DNA from: an uncultured Prevotellaceae bacterium
GTDB taxonomy: Bacteria; Bacteroidota; Bacteroidia; Bacteroidales; Bacteroidaceae
Reading direction: 5' to 3'
Assembly (NCBI GenBank): GCA_947165505.1
Contig: CAMVAT010000034.1
Location: forward strand, 1 to 35,392
Length of the DNA stretch: 35,392 nucleotides
Below are positions 7,618 to 15,199 of this stretch, piece after piece. Position 1 is the stretch's first letter; every line of letters begins with the position of its first letter. The notes under the pieces were generated by a model. It worked only from the letters and a program-made list of their open reading frames with translations, had not been told where the DNA came from and made no database searches. The position numbers were made by a program, and so were the translations under genes.

Positions 7618-8709
7618 TTATTGAATAGAATGCAGTAGCTGTTCGGCCTGTGCCAGTGAGTCGAGTTTGCCCACATCAAGCAGGCACAGGTGGTCATCGG
7701 CCACGCCCCGTATGTCGGCCCTGTCGCATACTTTCAAGTAGAAATCGATGATGCTGAAGCGGTCGGGCCACTCGTCCATCAGGGGGAAGAGCGAGGGTGA
7801 AAAGACATGGATGCCGGAGAAACTTTGGACGTTGAACGTTGGGGAGTTGGGGAGTTTGGGGGTTGGGGAGTCTGGGAGTTTGGGAGTTTGGGAGTTTGGA
7901 CAATAGTTTGCCGGTTGAGAAGACGTGGCGGCGGACAGGGCGTGCCCTGTCTCTACTGGGGGGGTGGTATTCTCCTGCACCCTGCACCCTGCACCCTGCC
8001 CCTCAGAGAAGTGCCCTGCACCCTGCCCCTCAGAGAAGGCCTCGTGGACCTCTGGGAAGGGGGATTTCACTTCGCCGGTGGTTTCGTTGTACCAACCAAT
8101 GAGTCGCATACCGCCATCGAAGATCAGGTGACGGGTCGATTTACGGGGACTGACTAATAACGTTGAACGTTGAACGTTGAACGTTGAACGTTGGGGGGTT
8201 GGGGAGTCTGGACAATAGTCTGCCGGTTGGGGGGACGTGGTGGCGGACAGGGCACGCCCTGTCCCTACTGGGGGCGTGGTATTCTCCTGCACCCTGCACC
8301 CTGCACCCTGCCCCTCAGAGAAGCCCCCTGCACCTTGCCCCTCAGACAACAGCGCTGCGAGGTCGGCGTTGCTGAGGATATCGACATTGTGGATGAGGAT
8401 GGGGCTGTCGGGCGAGAAGAGGGGTCTGGCCTTTTTGATGCCGCCGCCCGTCTCGAGCAGCATATCGCGCTCATCGCTGATACGGATGTCGAGCCCGAAG
8501 TGGTCGTTCGCCTTCAGATAGTCGATGATCTGGTCGGCGAAATGATGCACATTGACCACAATACGCTCTACGCCAACCGCCTTGAGTCGTTGGATGACAT
8601 GCCACAAGAGCGGCTGCCCCCCTACCCTGACCAATGCCTTAGGCATCGTGTCGGTAAGCGGTTTGAGGCGTGTGCCGAGACCTGCGGCGAAAATCATAGC
8701 CTGTTTCAT
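7618..8709 (-). CDS. MurU-like sugar-1-phosphate nucleotidyltransferase with two in-frame repeat inserts
   Basis: The protein has the N-terminal signature of NDP-sugar pyrophosphorylases: AAGLGTRLKPLTD (8-20), K24, LLETGGG (84-90) and the metal-site region HNVDIL (107-112). The best family fit is MurU (N-acetylmuramate-1-phosphate uridylyltransferase of peptidoglycan recycling), and an AmgK-like kinase is encoded at 23157-24689, but substrate specificity cannot be read from the sequence. At 363 residues it is ~120 longer than the family norm. The excess is two homologous blocks, ~122-184 and ~226-295, both reading SEGQGAGxFSEGQGAGCRV... then Pro/Ser/Asn-rich sequence. These are intergenic-type repeats translated in frame. 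The conserved core resumes after each block (TRHLIFDGGMRLIGWYN; FSGIHVFSP). The enzyme may still fold with two long disordered loops, or may be impaired. Confidence 0.8.
   Translation of the reverse strand: MKQAMIFAAGLGTRLKPLTDTMPKALVRVGGQPLLWHVIQRLKAVGVERIVVNVHHFADQIIDYLKANDHFGLDIRISDERDMLLETGGGIKKARPLFSPDSPILIHNVDILSNADLAALLSEGQGAGGFSEGQGAGCRVQENTTPPVGTGRALSATTSPQPADYCPDSPTPQRSTFNVQRSTLLVSPRKSTRHLIFDGGMRLIGWYNETTGEVKSPFPEVHEAFSEGQGAGHFSEGQGAGCRVQENTTPPVETGHALSAATSSQPANYCPNSQTPKLPDSPTPKLPNSPTFNVQSFSGIHVFSPSLFPLMDEWPDRFSIIDFYLKVCDRADIRGVADDHLCLLDVGKLDSLAQAEQLLHSIQ
7822..8034. repeat. Composite repeat insert 2 in murU
   Basis: Several modules lie in a row: a GAACGTT unit (~7829-7842), a GGGAGTTT array ending GGACAATAG (~7845-7907), an ACAGGGC/GCCCTGT palindrome (~7936-7952), and CACCCTG units with GCCCCTCAGAGAAG (~7978-8034). 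Order and orientation are the same as in insert 1 at 8158-8346. The length is compatible with an open reading frame. Confidence 0.8.
8158..8346. repeat. Composite repeat insert 1 in murU
   Basis: The modules are GAACGTT in tandem (~8160-8192), a short GGGGAGTCTGGACAATAG segment, an ACAGGGC/GCCCTGT palindrome (~8247-8263), and CACCCTG units with GCCCCTCAGAGAAG (~8288-8346). It is a near copy of insert 2, so one probably arose from the other by duplication or by repeated insertion of the same composite. Confidence 0.8.
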
Positions 8710-8735
8710 GAACCGGAAGGAATGTTAATCGGCGC

Positions 8736-8765
8736 AAAGATACGAAATAATACTGAGATATGAAA
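8736..8765 (-). promoter_or_regulatory. Promoter of the murU-guaA-kinase group
   Basis: The minus-strand -7 box TATCTTTG (8736-8743) is preceded by TTTC (8762-8765) at 18 bp. The leader to the murU ATG is ~25 nt. No other clear promoter was seen before guaA, so this may drive all five minus-strand genes down to 2992. Confidence 0.6.
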
Positions 8766-8813
8766 GTTTTTTTATGCCCATATCGATTGAATCAGTTTTT
8801 TTTGCCATTTATC

Positions 8814-8844
8814 GTTGTCATTTCCGTTTTTTTTCATACTTTTG
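8814..8844 (+). promoter_or_regulatory. Promoter of the TonB receptor operon
   Basis: GTTG (8814-8817), a 19-bp spacer and the -7 box TACTTTTG (8837-8844) match the Bacteroidales consensus. The ATG of the first gene follows only 5 nt after the -7 box, so the mRNA would be leaderless or nearly so. Confidence 0.65.
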
Positions 8845-8849
8845 CAGCC

Positions 8850-9191
8850 ATGAATTTGCAGAAGAAACGACATATCGCCTCATGGATGCTATTGGCCGTG
8901 TTTGTGCCGATGCTGCTATTGTCGTCTCTGCATGTGCATGATGCCGCGTCGGCCGACGATGGTTGCACCGAGTGCGTGCTGCACCGTTGCCACGGTCATA
9001 TCTTGCAGTCATCAACCGCGATGCACGACTGTGTGCTGTGTCAGCTGCTCACCCTGCCGCTGGTGCTGGCCCCCGTCATCGGCATCGCCGCTTTCAGTCA
9101 TTTCAAGAAAGAACACACCGCCCGCAACGCCGGCACTATCCGCCCGTCGTTGTGTGGCATCCCCACCCTCAGGGCCCCTCCCACCGTTTGA
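8850..9191 (+). CDS. Small Cys/His-rich membrane protein upstream of the TonB receptor
   Basis: A 113-residue product. The ATG at 8850 is chosen because the promoter -7 box ends at 8844; a longer frame from 8760 would include the promoter. There is a membrane helix at ~11-28, then a loop with HVH (28-30), C39, C42, H45, C47, H48, H50, C61 and C64, then a second hydrophobic segment (~66-84). The Cys/His cluster looks like a metal or heme site outside the membrane. Its position before a TonB-dependent receptor and two acidic/His-bearing lipoproteins supports a role in metal handling. The family was not recognised and the function is inferred. Confidence 0.6.
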   Translation: MNLQKKRHIASWMLLAVFVPMLLLSSLHVHDAASADDGCTECVLHRCHGHILQSSTAMHDCVLCQLLTLPLVLAPVIGIAAFSHFKKEHTARNAGTIRPSLCGIPTLRAPPTV

Positions 9192-9202
9192 ATGACAGCG
9201 TG

Positions 9203-9221
9203 GCAAGGACCGTGTCCTTGC
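9203..9221. promoter_or_regulatory. Hairpin between the small protein and the TonB receptor gene
   Basis: GCAAGGAC and GTCCTTGC form an 8-bp stem with a 3-base loop, followed by the short T-rich stretch ATCTTTT. It lies between the first two genes of the operon and could attenuate or process the transcript. It is weak as a full terminator. Confidence 0.4.
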
Positions 9222-9258
9222 ATCTTTTACCGTATTCTCATTCAAACAGACATTCAGT

Positions 9259-11364
9259 ATGATATCTACGTTACTGGCTGCCACACTTTGTTTGGTGGCA
9301 CCACCTGACAGTATTGTCACACTTGATGCCGTCACCGTAGTCGGACACCAACAGCGCGATTTCCAGATGCGCATGTCGCAGTCGGCCATACAGATAGGGC
9401 GTGAAGCGCTCCAGCAGAGTTATGCCGGCAGTCTGGTACAGACGCTCGAGGGCATACCCGGCGTGAAGGCGATGGCGATAGGCTCGGGCCAGTCGAAGCC
9501 CACCATCCGCGGTCTGGGTTTCAACCGCTTGGCCGTGACGGAAGACGGCATCAAGCACGAGGGACAGCAATGGGGCGACGACCACGGGCTTGAGATAGAC
9601 CAGTTTGCCATTGACCGTGCCGAGGTAATCAAAGGTCCCGCAGCGCTACTCTACGGCAGCGATGCCATCGGAGGCGTGCTCAACCTATATTCCAACCACG
9701 TGCCCACGGAGCCGCTGGAGGGAGCCGTACAGCTGTTCGGCCGCACCAACAACGAGCAGATGGGCCTCTCGGCCCGCATCGGCGGCCGCCACGGTCGTTG
9801 GTTCTACCGCGCCCATGGCACGTTCATCGACTATGCCGACTATCGTGTGCCCACCGACAGCATCCAGTATTACTCGTACTGGATCAAGCTCAAGGACCAG
9901 CGTCTGCGCAACACCGCGGGCAGCGAGGCCGACGGCAGCGTGATGGTAGGCTATATGGGCTACCGCTTCCATAGCGACCTGCGCATCTCGGACAGCTATT
10001 CGAAGAGCGGGTTCTTCGCCAATGCCCACGGACTGGAGGTGCGTCTGTCGGACATCGACTACGACCACTCGCGCCGTGACATCGACCTTCCCTACCAGTG
10101 GGTGAACCACCTGAAGGTGCTCAGTCACTCGTCGTGGCAGGGCGACGGCCTCACCATCGAGGCCAACCTGGCCTATCAGCACAACCAGCGCGAGGAGCAC
10201 TCCGAGCCAGTGAGCCACGGTTATATGCCCACGCCCGACGGCACGATGGAGCGCCGCTTCGACAAGAGCACCTACACAGCCAACATGCAGTTGCGACGCA
10301 CGCTGGGAAACCATGAGTTGCGCGCCGGCGTGGGTGGCGAGCATCAGCACAACCGCCGCGACGGTTGGGGGTTCATCATCCCCGACTTCGAGGTGTCGAG
10401 CATCGGAGCCTTCCTGATGGACCGGTATATGGTCAGCAGCCGCTTGGCCTTGAATGCCGGTTTGCGCTTCGACTATGCCCGCACGCATATCCATTCCTAT
10501 CACGACTGGTATGCCACGCCCTCGGCCGATGGTTCGTCGGTGCAGGTAGAACGCTCCGCCGACATGACCCGTCACTTCCGCAGCCTCACCTGGTCGGCCG
10601 GCGTGAACTACGCCACCGGCCCTTTGATTGTCAAGGCTAATGTCGGCAAGAGTTTCCGTGTGCCCATCCCCAAAGAGCTGGGTGCCGACGGCATCAACTA
10701 CCACATCTTCCGCTACGAGCGCGGCAATATGCAGCTCGACCCCGAAGAGTCGTACCAGATAGACGCCAGCATAGGCTGGGCAGACGAAGTGCTGGAGATA
10801 CAGGTGGACCCCTACCTGAATTACTTCCCCAACTACATCTACCTGAGCCCCTCGGCCCAGTATGTAGAGGGTCTGCAGCTCTATCACTACACCCAGGCCC
10901 GCGTGTTGCGCTACGGACTGGAAGCCCAGTGCACATGGCATATCGACAGGCACTGGCAGGCCCATGCACAGGGAGCCTACCTGCATGCCCGTCAGGAGTC
11001 GGGCGAGAAGAAAGGCTATACCCTGCCCTTCAGCACCCCCTGGAACGTAGAGATAGGCGGCAGGTATGCATTCGGCTTCGGCCGGGCCACCGCTTCGGAG
11101 CCGACGGGCTATGTGAGTATGACCGCCCGTATCGTAGGATCACAGAATGAGATTGTGCCGCCCGAGAAGCCCACCGACGGCTATTGGACGCTGAACATGG
11201 CCGCAGGCAAACGCTTCAGCCTGGGCCGTAGCACACTGCAGGTGTCGGTGCATGCCGACAACCTGCTCGACCGCCGCTACTACGACCACACCAGTTTCTA
11301 CCGTCTCATCGACGTGCCCGAACCCGGGTTTAACCTCTCGGTGATGGCCGGGCTGGAATTCTAA
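9259..11364 (+). CDS. TonB-dependent outer-membrane receptor
   Basis: A 701-residue receptor with a short N-terminal export sequence (MISTLLAATLCLVA), a TonB box (LDAVTVVG, ~22-29), a plug domain (~40-155, with GIPGV, PTIRGLG and AEVIKGPAALLYGSDAIGG) and a 22-strand-type barrel ending in the aromatic FNLSVMAGLEF. No carboxypeptidase-like or SusC-specific N-terminal domain is present, so it belongs to the siderophore, metal or vitamin class rather than the glycan class. The plug carries HEGQQWGDDHGLEIDQ, a His/Asp-rich apical segment suggestive of a metal or metal-complex ligand. The substrate remains unassigned. The gene is GC-rich like the sulfur locus. The downstream lipoproteins are probably cotranscribed. 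Confidence 0.9.
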   Translation: MISTLLAATLCLVAPPDSIVTLDAVTVVGHQQRDFQMRMSQSAIQIGREALQQSYAGSLVQTLEGIPGVKAMAIGSGQSKPTIRGLGFNRLAVTEDGIKHEGQQWGDDHGLEIDQFAIDRAEVIKGPAALLYGSDAIGGVLNLYSNHVPTEPLEGAVQLFGRTNNEQMGLSARIGGRHGRWFYRAHGTFIDYADYRVPTDSIQYYSYWIKLKDQRLRNTAGSEADGSVMVGYMGYRFHSDLRISDSYSKSGFFANAHGLEVRLSDIDYDHSRRDIDLPYQWVNHLKVLSHSSWQGDGLTIEANLAYQHNQREEHSEPVSHGYMPTPDGTMERRFDKSTYTANMQLRRTLGNHELRAGVGGEHQHNRRDGWGFIIPDFEVSSIGAFLMDRYMVSSRLALNAGLRFDYARTHIHSYHDWYATPSADGSSVQVERSADMTRHFRSLTWSAGVNYATGPLIVKANVGKSFRVPIPKELGADGINYHIFRYERGNMQLDPEESYQIDASIGWADEVLEIQVDPYLNYFPNYIYLSPSAQYVEGLQLYHYTQARVLRYGLEAQCTWHIDRHWQAHAQGAYLHARQESGEKKGYTLPFSTPWNVEIGGRYAFGFGRATASEPTGYVSMTARIVGSQNEIVPPEKPTDGYWTLNMAAGKRFSLGRSTLQVSVHADNLLDRRYYDHTSFYRLIDVPEPGFNLSVMAGLEF

Positions 11365-11440
11365 GCAGGTGAGTGGTTGGCAAAAGATTGAGTAGTCACC
11401 AATCAATCAATCAAACAAGCAATCAAAACATCACAAGACA

Positions 11441-11872
11441 ATGAAAAATCAGAAATATATGAGCCTCATGACGGCTCTCATGTGTGTATTCTCTCTGTGT
11501 ATCACCGCTTGCGGAGACAACGATGACGACAAGGTGCCCGCCCCGGTCATCGTGCTGGAAGAGGCCAACATCGAAGGCGATGAGCTGTGCGTGGAGGCCA
11601 ATATCGCGGCTCAAGGCCGCACCGCCCAGATCAGCATCAACATCTGCGATGCCACAGGCAAGACCATCAAGGTGAGCCACCCCGTGACGGGGAGCCAATA
11701 TATCGGCGTGCTTAACATCGACGGATTTCATGTGCATGTGGACATCGCCGGCAAAGGTGTTGAGGCGGGCGACCTGCTGAAGTTGACCGTCGCCGATGCC
11801 CAAGGGCAAACAACGACAGCACAGAAGAGCATCACCGAAGAGGAAGACGAGGACGAAGACCATCACGAATAA
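11441..11872 (+). CDS. DUF4625-like lipoprotein with acidic/His tail
   Basis: A 143-residue lipoprotein with signal peptide and lipobox ITAC|G (Cys near residue 24). The mature part is a beta-rich DUF4625-like domain. Metal-binding residues are conspicuous: DNDDD near the N-terminus, GFHVHVD in the middle and DEDEDHHE at the C-terminus. It lies 76 nt after the TonB receptor gene and 12 nt before a second lipoprotein of the same kind. It is probably a surface or periplasmic binding partner of the receptor; the ligand (a divalent metal?) is inference. Confidence 0.75.
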   Translation: MKNQKYMSLMTALMCVFSLCITACGDNDDDKVPAPVIVLEEANIEGDELCVEANIAAQGRTAQISINICDATGKTIKVSHPVTGSQYIGVLNIDGFHVHVDIAGKGVEAGDLLKLTVADAQGQTTTAQKSITEEEDEDEDHHE

Positions 11873-11884
11873 ATCAGGCAATAT

Positions 11885-12358
11885 ATGAAGAAAGCATTAT
11901 TATCACTGTTGCTGCTTGGCACGCTCTGTGCCTGCGGCGGATCGGACGAAGACAGTCCGCGAGACATGACCTATCCCACCATCACCGACACCGGCATCAC
12001 CGCCAACCCGGTGAACTGCCAGGTGTATCAGCGTGGCACCACCATCCCCTTTGCCTACGTCTTCACTGACGACACGGAACTGGGTGCATTCAACGTGGAG
12101 ATACACAACAACTTCGACCATCACACCCATAGCACCAGTGCCGAGGAGTGCCCCACGGACGCCAACAAGACTCCGGTCAAGCCGTGGGTGTATAGCAATG
12201 ACTACAGCATTCCGAGCGGCCAGCGCACGTTTACGGCACGTTTCGACATTGCCATCCCCTCAGACATCGACGCGGGCGACTATCACTTCATGATACGTCT
12301 GACCGACCATGCCGGTTGGCAGCAGTTGCATTCCGTGTCGATTAAAATCACTGAATAG
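11885..12358 (+). CDS. DUF4625-like lipoprotein
   Basis: A 157-residue lipoprotein with lipobox LCAC|G at ~15-18. The mature domain has the DUF4625 pattern: an Ig-like beta sandwich with FNVEIHNNFDHHTHS (His-rich loop, ~70-84) and DAGDYHFMIRLTDHAGWQ near the C-terminus. The HNNFDHHTH segment is a good metal-ligand candidate. It follows the previous lipoprotein by 12 nt and closes the receptor operon; the hairpin element at 12411-12554 lies just downstream. Confidence 0.78.
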   Translation: MKKALLSLLLLGTLCACGGSDEDSPRDMTYPTITDTGITANPVNCQVYQRGTTIPFAYVFTDDTELGAFNVEIHNNFDHHTHSTSAEECPTDANKTPVKPWVYSNDYSIPSGQRTFTARFDIAIPSDIDAGDYHFMIRLTDHAGWQQLHSVSIKITE

Positions 12359-12410
12359 CCCTGCGGTACAGCAGAAAGCATCAGCGTTCTTGTGACATAC
12401 TCCTATAAGA

Positions 12411-12554
12411 ATGTGGGTGTGTCAAAACACTTGGATTTCTCTTCAACAACGGATTTCAAGGATTTCACGGATTTATGTTATTGTTGATTATCAGCAAGTT
12501 GCAAATCTGTGAAATCCGTGAAATCCGTGTCTGTTTAATATGACACGCCCACAT
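12411..12554. repeat. Nested inverted-repeat element (MITE-like or long terminator hairpin)
   Basis: The outer arms ATGTGGGTGTGTCA (12411-12424) and TGACACGCCCACAT (12541-12554) pair with one mismatch. Inside, repeated GGATTTCACGGATTT on the left faces AAATCCGTGAAATCCGTG on the right. The right end runs into a T-run (12555-12560). It could be a miniature inverted-repeat element, and in RNA it would fold into one long hairpin that terminates the lipoprotein operon. The rest of 12359-12728 holds nothing else convincing. Confidence 0.6.
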
Positions 12555-12728
12555 TTTTTTCACTCCCACTCCACCAAGTCGCGTGAGAGGAGGATGCTGC
12601 GGCAAAGGTATGGAGTATCATTGAAATAAAATGCGTTTTTTCCTTTGCAAGCCTTGCAGAGGGGATGGGGTTGCTGTGACACAGCAACAAACGGAACGGG
12701 AGGGACGGAGGTGAGAAAGAAAGGATTA

Positions 12729-12794
12729 AAGGTACTCACTCTCGAAAAAACAAAAATTCTTTTGTTTTTTGCTCGCTTAATCGTACCTTTGCCG
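12729..12794. repeat. Promoter-bearing repeat upstream of the hemolysin III gene
   Basis: This is one copy of a ~66-bp element found again at 24910-24974 and, damaged, at 33268-33435. Structure: AAGGTACTCAC.CTCG, an A/T stem (AAAAAACAAAA/TTTTGTTTTTT, 12745-12755 with 12760-12770), GCTCGCTTAATCGTACCTTTGC. Confidence 0.7.
12761..12791 (+). promoter_or_regulatory. Promoter of the hemolysin III family gene
   Basis: A consensus promoter: TTTG (12761-12764), 19 bp, TACCTTTG (12784-12791). The ATG is 31 nt past the -7 box. The whole promoter lies inside the repeat element, with the -33 box in its hairpin. Confidence 0.75.
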
Positions 12795-12822
12795 TGCAAA
12801 ACGAGAGAGGTCACTTTTTGAC

Positions 12823-13467
12823 ATGAGCATCAACTATACACATCGGGAAGAGTTATGGAACACGTGGTCGCACGCCGTGGGCATCGCCGCAGGTGTGGTG
12901 GTCGGGGTGCTGCTGCTGGTGAGAGCCGCACACCATCCCGATACGTGGGCTGTGCCGAGCGTGGTGCTCTACCTCTTTGGTATGCTGGGGTCGTATATCA
13001 CATCGACCAGTTACCACGGCCTGTCGCCGCTGTCGCGCTGGAAAGAGCGGCTGCGCCGGTGGGACCATTCCGCCATCTACTGGCACATCGCGGGCAGTTA
13101 TTCGCCCGTGACACTTGTGGCACTGCGCCACCAAGGTTGGTGGGGCTGGGGACTGTTCACGTTTGTCTGGCTCTGTGCCATCGCCGGTACCACACTGAGC
13201 CAGATACGTCTGAAAGAACACTCCAACTTAGAGACCTGCTGCTATGTGGGCATGGGACTGAGCGTGCTGGTGGCCTTCAAGCCGCTGTCGGAATCCGTGA
13301 CGACCGCCACACTGCTATGGATCATCGCCGAAGGAGTGTGCTATATCACAGGAGCCGTGTTCTACTCACTTCACCGCATGAGAAACGTACACACCGTGTT
13401 TCACTTCTTCGTGCTGGCCGGCACGGCATGCCACATCGTGGCAGTGTGGAAGATTTTGGAATATTAG
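12823..13467 (+). CDS. Hemolysin III / PAQR-family membrane protein
   Basis: A 214-residue protein with about seven membrane helices and the conserved metal-site motifs of the Hly-III/PAQR superfamily: STSYHGLS after helix 2, DHSAIYWHIAGSYSP, and HTVFHFFVLAGTACH near the C-terminus. These Ser, Asp and His residues form a zinc site in adiponectin receptors; bacterial members are thought to be membrane hydrolases of unsettled role, and the hemolysin name is historical. It stands alone with its own promoter. Confidence 0.88.
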   Translation: MSINYTHREELWNTWSHAVGIAAGVVVGVLLLVRAAHHPDTWAVPSVVLYLFGMLGSYITSTSYHGLSPLSRWKERLRRWDHSAIYWHIAGSYSPVTLVALRHQGWWGWGLFTFVWLCAIAGTTLSQIRLKEHSNLETCCYVGMGLSVLVAFKPLSESVTTATLLWIIAEGVCYITGAVFYSLHRMRNVHTVFHFFVLAGTACHIVAVWKILEY

Positions 13468-13600
13468 AGGTGAGAGGTGAGTTTTTGGGGCAGGGGGCAA
13501 GGGGCAAGGGGCAGGAGATATGCTTAGAGCACGAAACCGTGTAGAACACTAAACACTCAACACTAAACACTCAACAAAATACACAACAAAATATACAACA
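13468..13600. repeat. Low-complexity repeats between hly-III and metY
   Basis: GAGGTGAGAGGTGAG is followed by GGGGCAGGGGGCAAGGGGC units ending GCAGGAGATATGCTTAG (same type as in guaA and between groES and groEL), then a tandem of CTAAACACTCAACA (13549-13576). No convincing promoter for metY was found. Confidence 0.65.
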
Positions 13601-14878
13601 ATGGAAAAAGAACTGAGAAGAGCGTCGCTATGTGTGCGCGCAGGTTATCAACCGAAGAACGGGGAACCCGTGGAAATGCCTATCATCCAGAGTACGACCT
13701 TTAAATATGATGACTCTGACGAGATGGCACAGCTGTTTGACCTGAAGAAAGAAGGCTATTTCTACACCCGATTGCAAAACCCCACCAACGACATGGTGGC
13801 GGCCAAGATTGCAGCCTTGGAGGGCGGTGTGGGATGCGTGCTGACCTCGAGCGGGCAGGCTGCCAACTTCTACGCCGTGTTCAACATCTGCGAGGCAGGC
13901 GACCACATTGTGACCTCGAACGAGATTTACGGCGGCACGTACAACCTGTTTGGCGTGACCCTGAAGAAACTGGGCATCGACTGCACCTTCGTGTCGCAAG
14001 AGGCGAGCGAAGAAGAGATAGAGGCCGCCTTCCGCCCCAACACGAAGGCCTTGTTTGGCGAGACCATCTCCAACCCCGGTTGCGCCGTGCTCGACATCGA
14101 GAAGTTCGCCCGCATCGCCCACAAGATGGGAGTGCCCCTGATCGTAGATAACACCTTCGCCACCCCCATCAACTGTCGTCCGTTTGAGTGGGGTGCCGAC
14201 ATCGTGACCCACTCCACCACGAAATACATGGACGGCATGGCCACACAGGTGGGCGGCGCCGTGGTTGACAGCGGCCATTTCGACTGGATGGCACACGCCG
14301 AGAAATTCCCCGGGCTGACCACCCCCGATGAGTCGTATCACGGACTGACCTACGTGAAAGCCTTCGGCAAGATGGGCTACACCACAAAATTGGTGGCCCA
14401 GTTGATGCGCGACTTAGGCAGCATACCAGCGCCCCAGAACAGTTTTCTGCTCAACCTGGGGTTGCAGACCCTGCACCTGCGCATGGCCCAGCACTGCAAG
14501 AACGCTCAGCGTGTGGCCGAGTTCCTGCATGACGACCCCCGTGTGGCATGGGTACACTACTGTGGACTGCCCGACGATGCCCATTACGCGCTCGGCCAGA
14601 AATATCTGCCTAACGGTTCGTGCGGTGTCATCGCCTTCGGACTGAAAGGCGACCGCGACACTGCCATCCGCTTCATGGACTCGCTGAAGATGGTGAACAT
14701 CGCCACGCATGTGGCCGACGCACGCACCTGCGTGCTGCACCCCGCCAGCCACACCCACCGCCAGTTGTCTGACGAGCAGTTGCGCGAGGCCGGCATCGCT
14801 CCCGACCTCATCCGTCTGTCAGTAGGCATCGAGGACGTAGAGGACATCCTCGATGACATCCGTCAGGCATTAGGATAA
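13601..14878 (+). CDS. metY: O-acetylhomoserine sulfhydrylase (MetY type)
   Basis: A 425-residue PLP enzyme of the Cys/Met metabolism gamma-family, making homocysteine from O-acetylhomoserine and a sulfide donor. Visible: the start region LRRASLCVRAGYQP, SSGQAANFYAVFNICEAGDHIV (phosphate contacts), and the PLP lysine K208 in VTHSTTKYMDG. The length (425) suits MetY rather than cystathionine gamma-synthase (~385). In Wolinella succinogenes a MetY uses a ThiS-like protein thiocarboxylate (HcyS) as sulfur donor, and the next three genes encode just such a carrier, its activating enzyme and a JAMM peptidase. That link is inference from family and position. The operator of the next unit begins at its stop codon. 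Confidence 0.9.
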   Translation: MEKELRRASLCVRAGYQPKNGEPVEMPIIQSTTFKYDDSDEMAQLFDLKKEGYFYTRLQNPTNDMVAAKIAALEGGVGCVLTSSGQAANFYAVFNICEAGDHIVTSNEIYGGTYNLFGVTLKKLGIDCTFVSQEASEEEIEAAFRPNTKALFGETISNPGCAVLDIEKFARIAHKMGVPLIVDNTFATPINCRPFEWGADIVTHSTTKYMDGMATQVGGAVVDSGHFDWMAHAEKFPGLTTPDESYHGLTYVKAFGKMGYTTKLVAQLMRDLGSIPAPQNSFLLNLGLQTLHLRMAQHCKNAQRVAEFLHDDPRVAWVHYCGLPDDAHYALGQKYLPNGSCGVIAFGLKGDRDTAIRFMDSLKMVNIATHVADARTCVLHPASHTHRQLSDEQLREAGIAPDLIRLSVGIEDVEDILDDIRQALG

Positions 14879-14906
14879 TACCCAAAAAAGGGTATATGGT
14901 TTACCC
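14878..14906 (+). promoter_or_regulatory. Three-half-site operator, carrier-unit promoter
   Basis: The palindrome ATACCCAAAAAAGGGTAT (14878-14895) is followed 5 bp later by a third half-site TTACCC (14901-14906), which ends exactly 34 nt before the -7 box. The same arrangement is seen at 16408-16436 and, on the minus strand, at 23123-23150. It is probably the binding site of the NarL-type regulator encoded at 22418-23059; half-sites resemble the TAC-containing heptamers of NarL-family proteins. Confidence 0.75.
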
Positions 14907-14917
14907 TGATTGTGTTA

Positions 14918-14948
14918 TTTCACAGTCAGGCAGACCGCCGTATCTTTG
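14918..14948 (+). promoter_or_regulatory. Promoter of the thiS-moeB-mec unit
   Basis: A weak -33 TTTC (14918-14921, within TTTCACA), 19 bp, and -7 TATCTTTG (14941-14948). The non-consensus -33 with an operator just upstream suggests dependence on an activator. Confidence 0.7.
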
Positions 14949-14977
14949 CACCGTGAAACAATACAACCAACATCACT

Positions 14978-15199
14978 ATGGCAAAGATTTATGTAAACGG
15001 CGATGCGCTTGAGGTAAGCCTGCCCTTGACTGTCATCGAACTCATCGAACAAGCGGGCGTGCAACAGCCCGACATGGTGTCTGTGCAGGTGAATGAAGAG
15101 TTTGCCGAGCGCGAAGAGTGGGCATCTATCACCTTGAAAGAAGGTGACCATGTAGATTTTCTTTACTTTATGGGAGGGGGCGCGGCTCGACGGATATGA
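14978..15199 (+). CDS. ThiS/CysO/HcyS-like sulfur carrier with a masked Gly-Gly end
   Basis: A 73-residue ubiquitin-like sulfur carrier. ThiS-type proteins end in GG and carry sulfur as a C-terminal thiocarboxylate. Here the sequence ends GGG (66-68) followed by five extra residues AARRI (69-73), so the carrier cannot be adenylated until the tail is removed. Masked carriers are known in pathways with a JAMM peptidase (QbsE/QbsD, HcyS/HcyD), and a JAMM peptidase is encoded two genes on. The stop overlaps the start of the moeB-like gene by 4 nt (ATGA). The role in thiamine synthesis is not excluded, but no other thi gene is near. Confidence 0.85.
   Translation: MAKIYVNGDALEVSLPLTVIELIEQAGVQQPDMVSVQVNEEFAEREEWASITLKEGDHVDFLYFMGGGAARRI

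Noticed and set aside
9685..10986. 433-residue minus-strand frame inside the TonB receptor
   Set aside because: Antisense shadow of a GC-rich gene, no start signal.
12560..12814. 84-residue minus-strand frame before hly-III
   Set aside because: It runs through the promoter repeat of hly-III and lacks coding features.
14878..14895. Terminator of metY (ATACCC, A6, GGGTAT)
   Set aside because: The stem is only 6 bp, no T-run follows, and the same palindrome recurs at the same distance from two other promoters, which fits an operator better.
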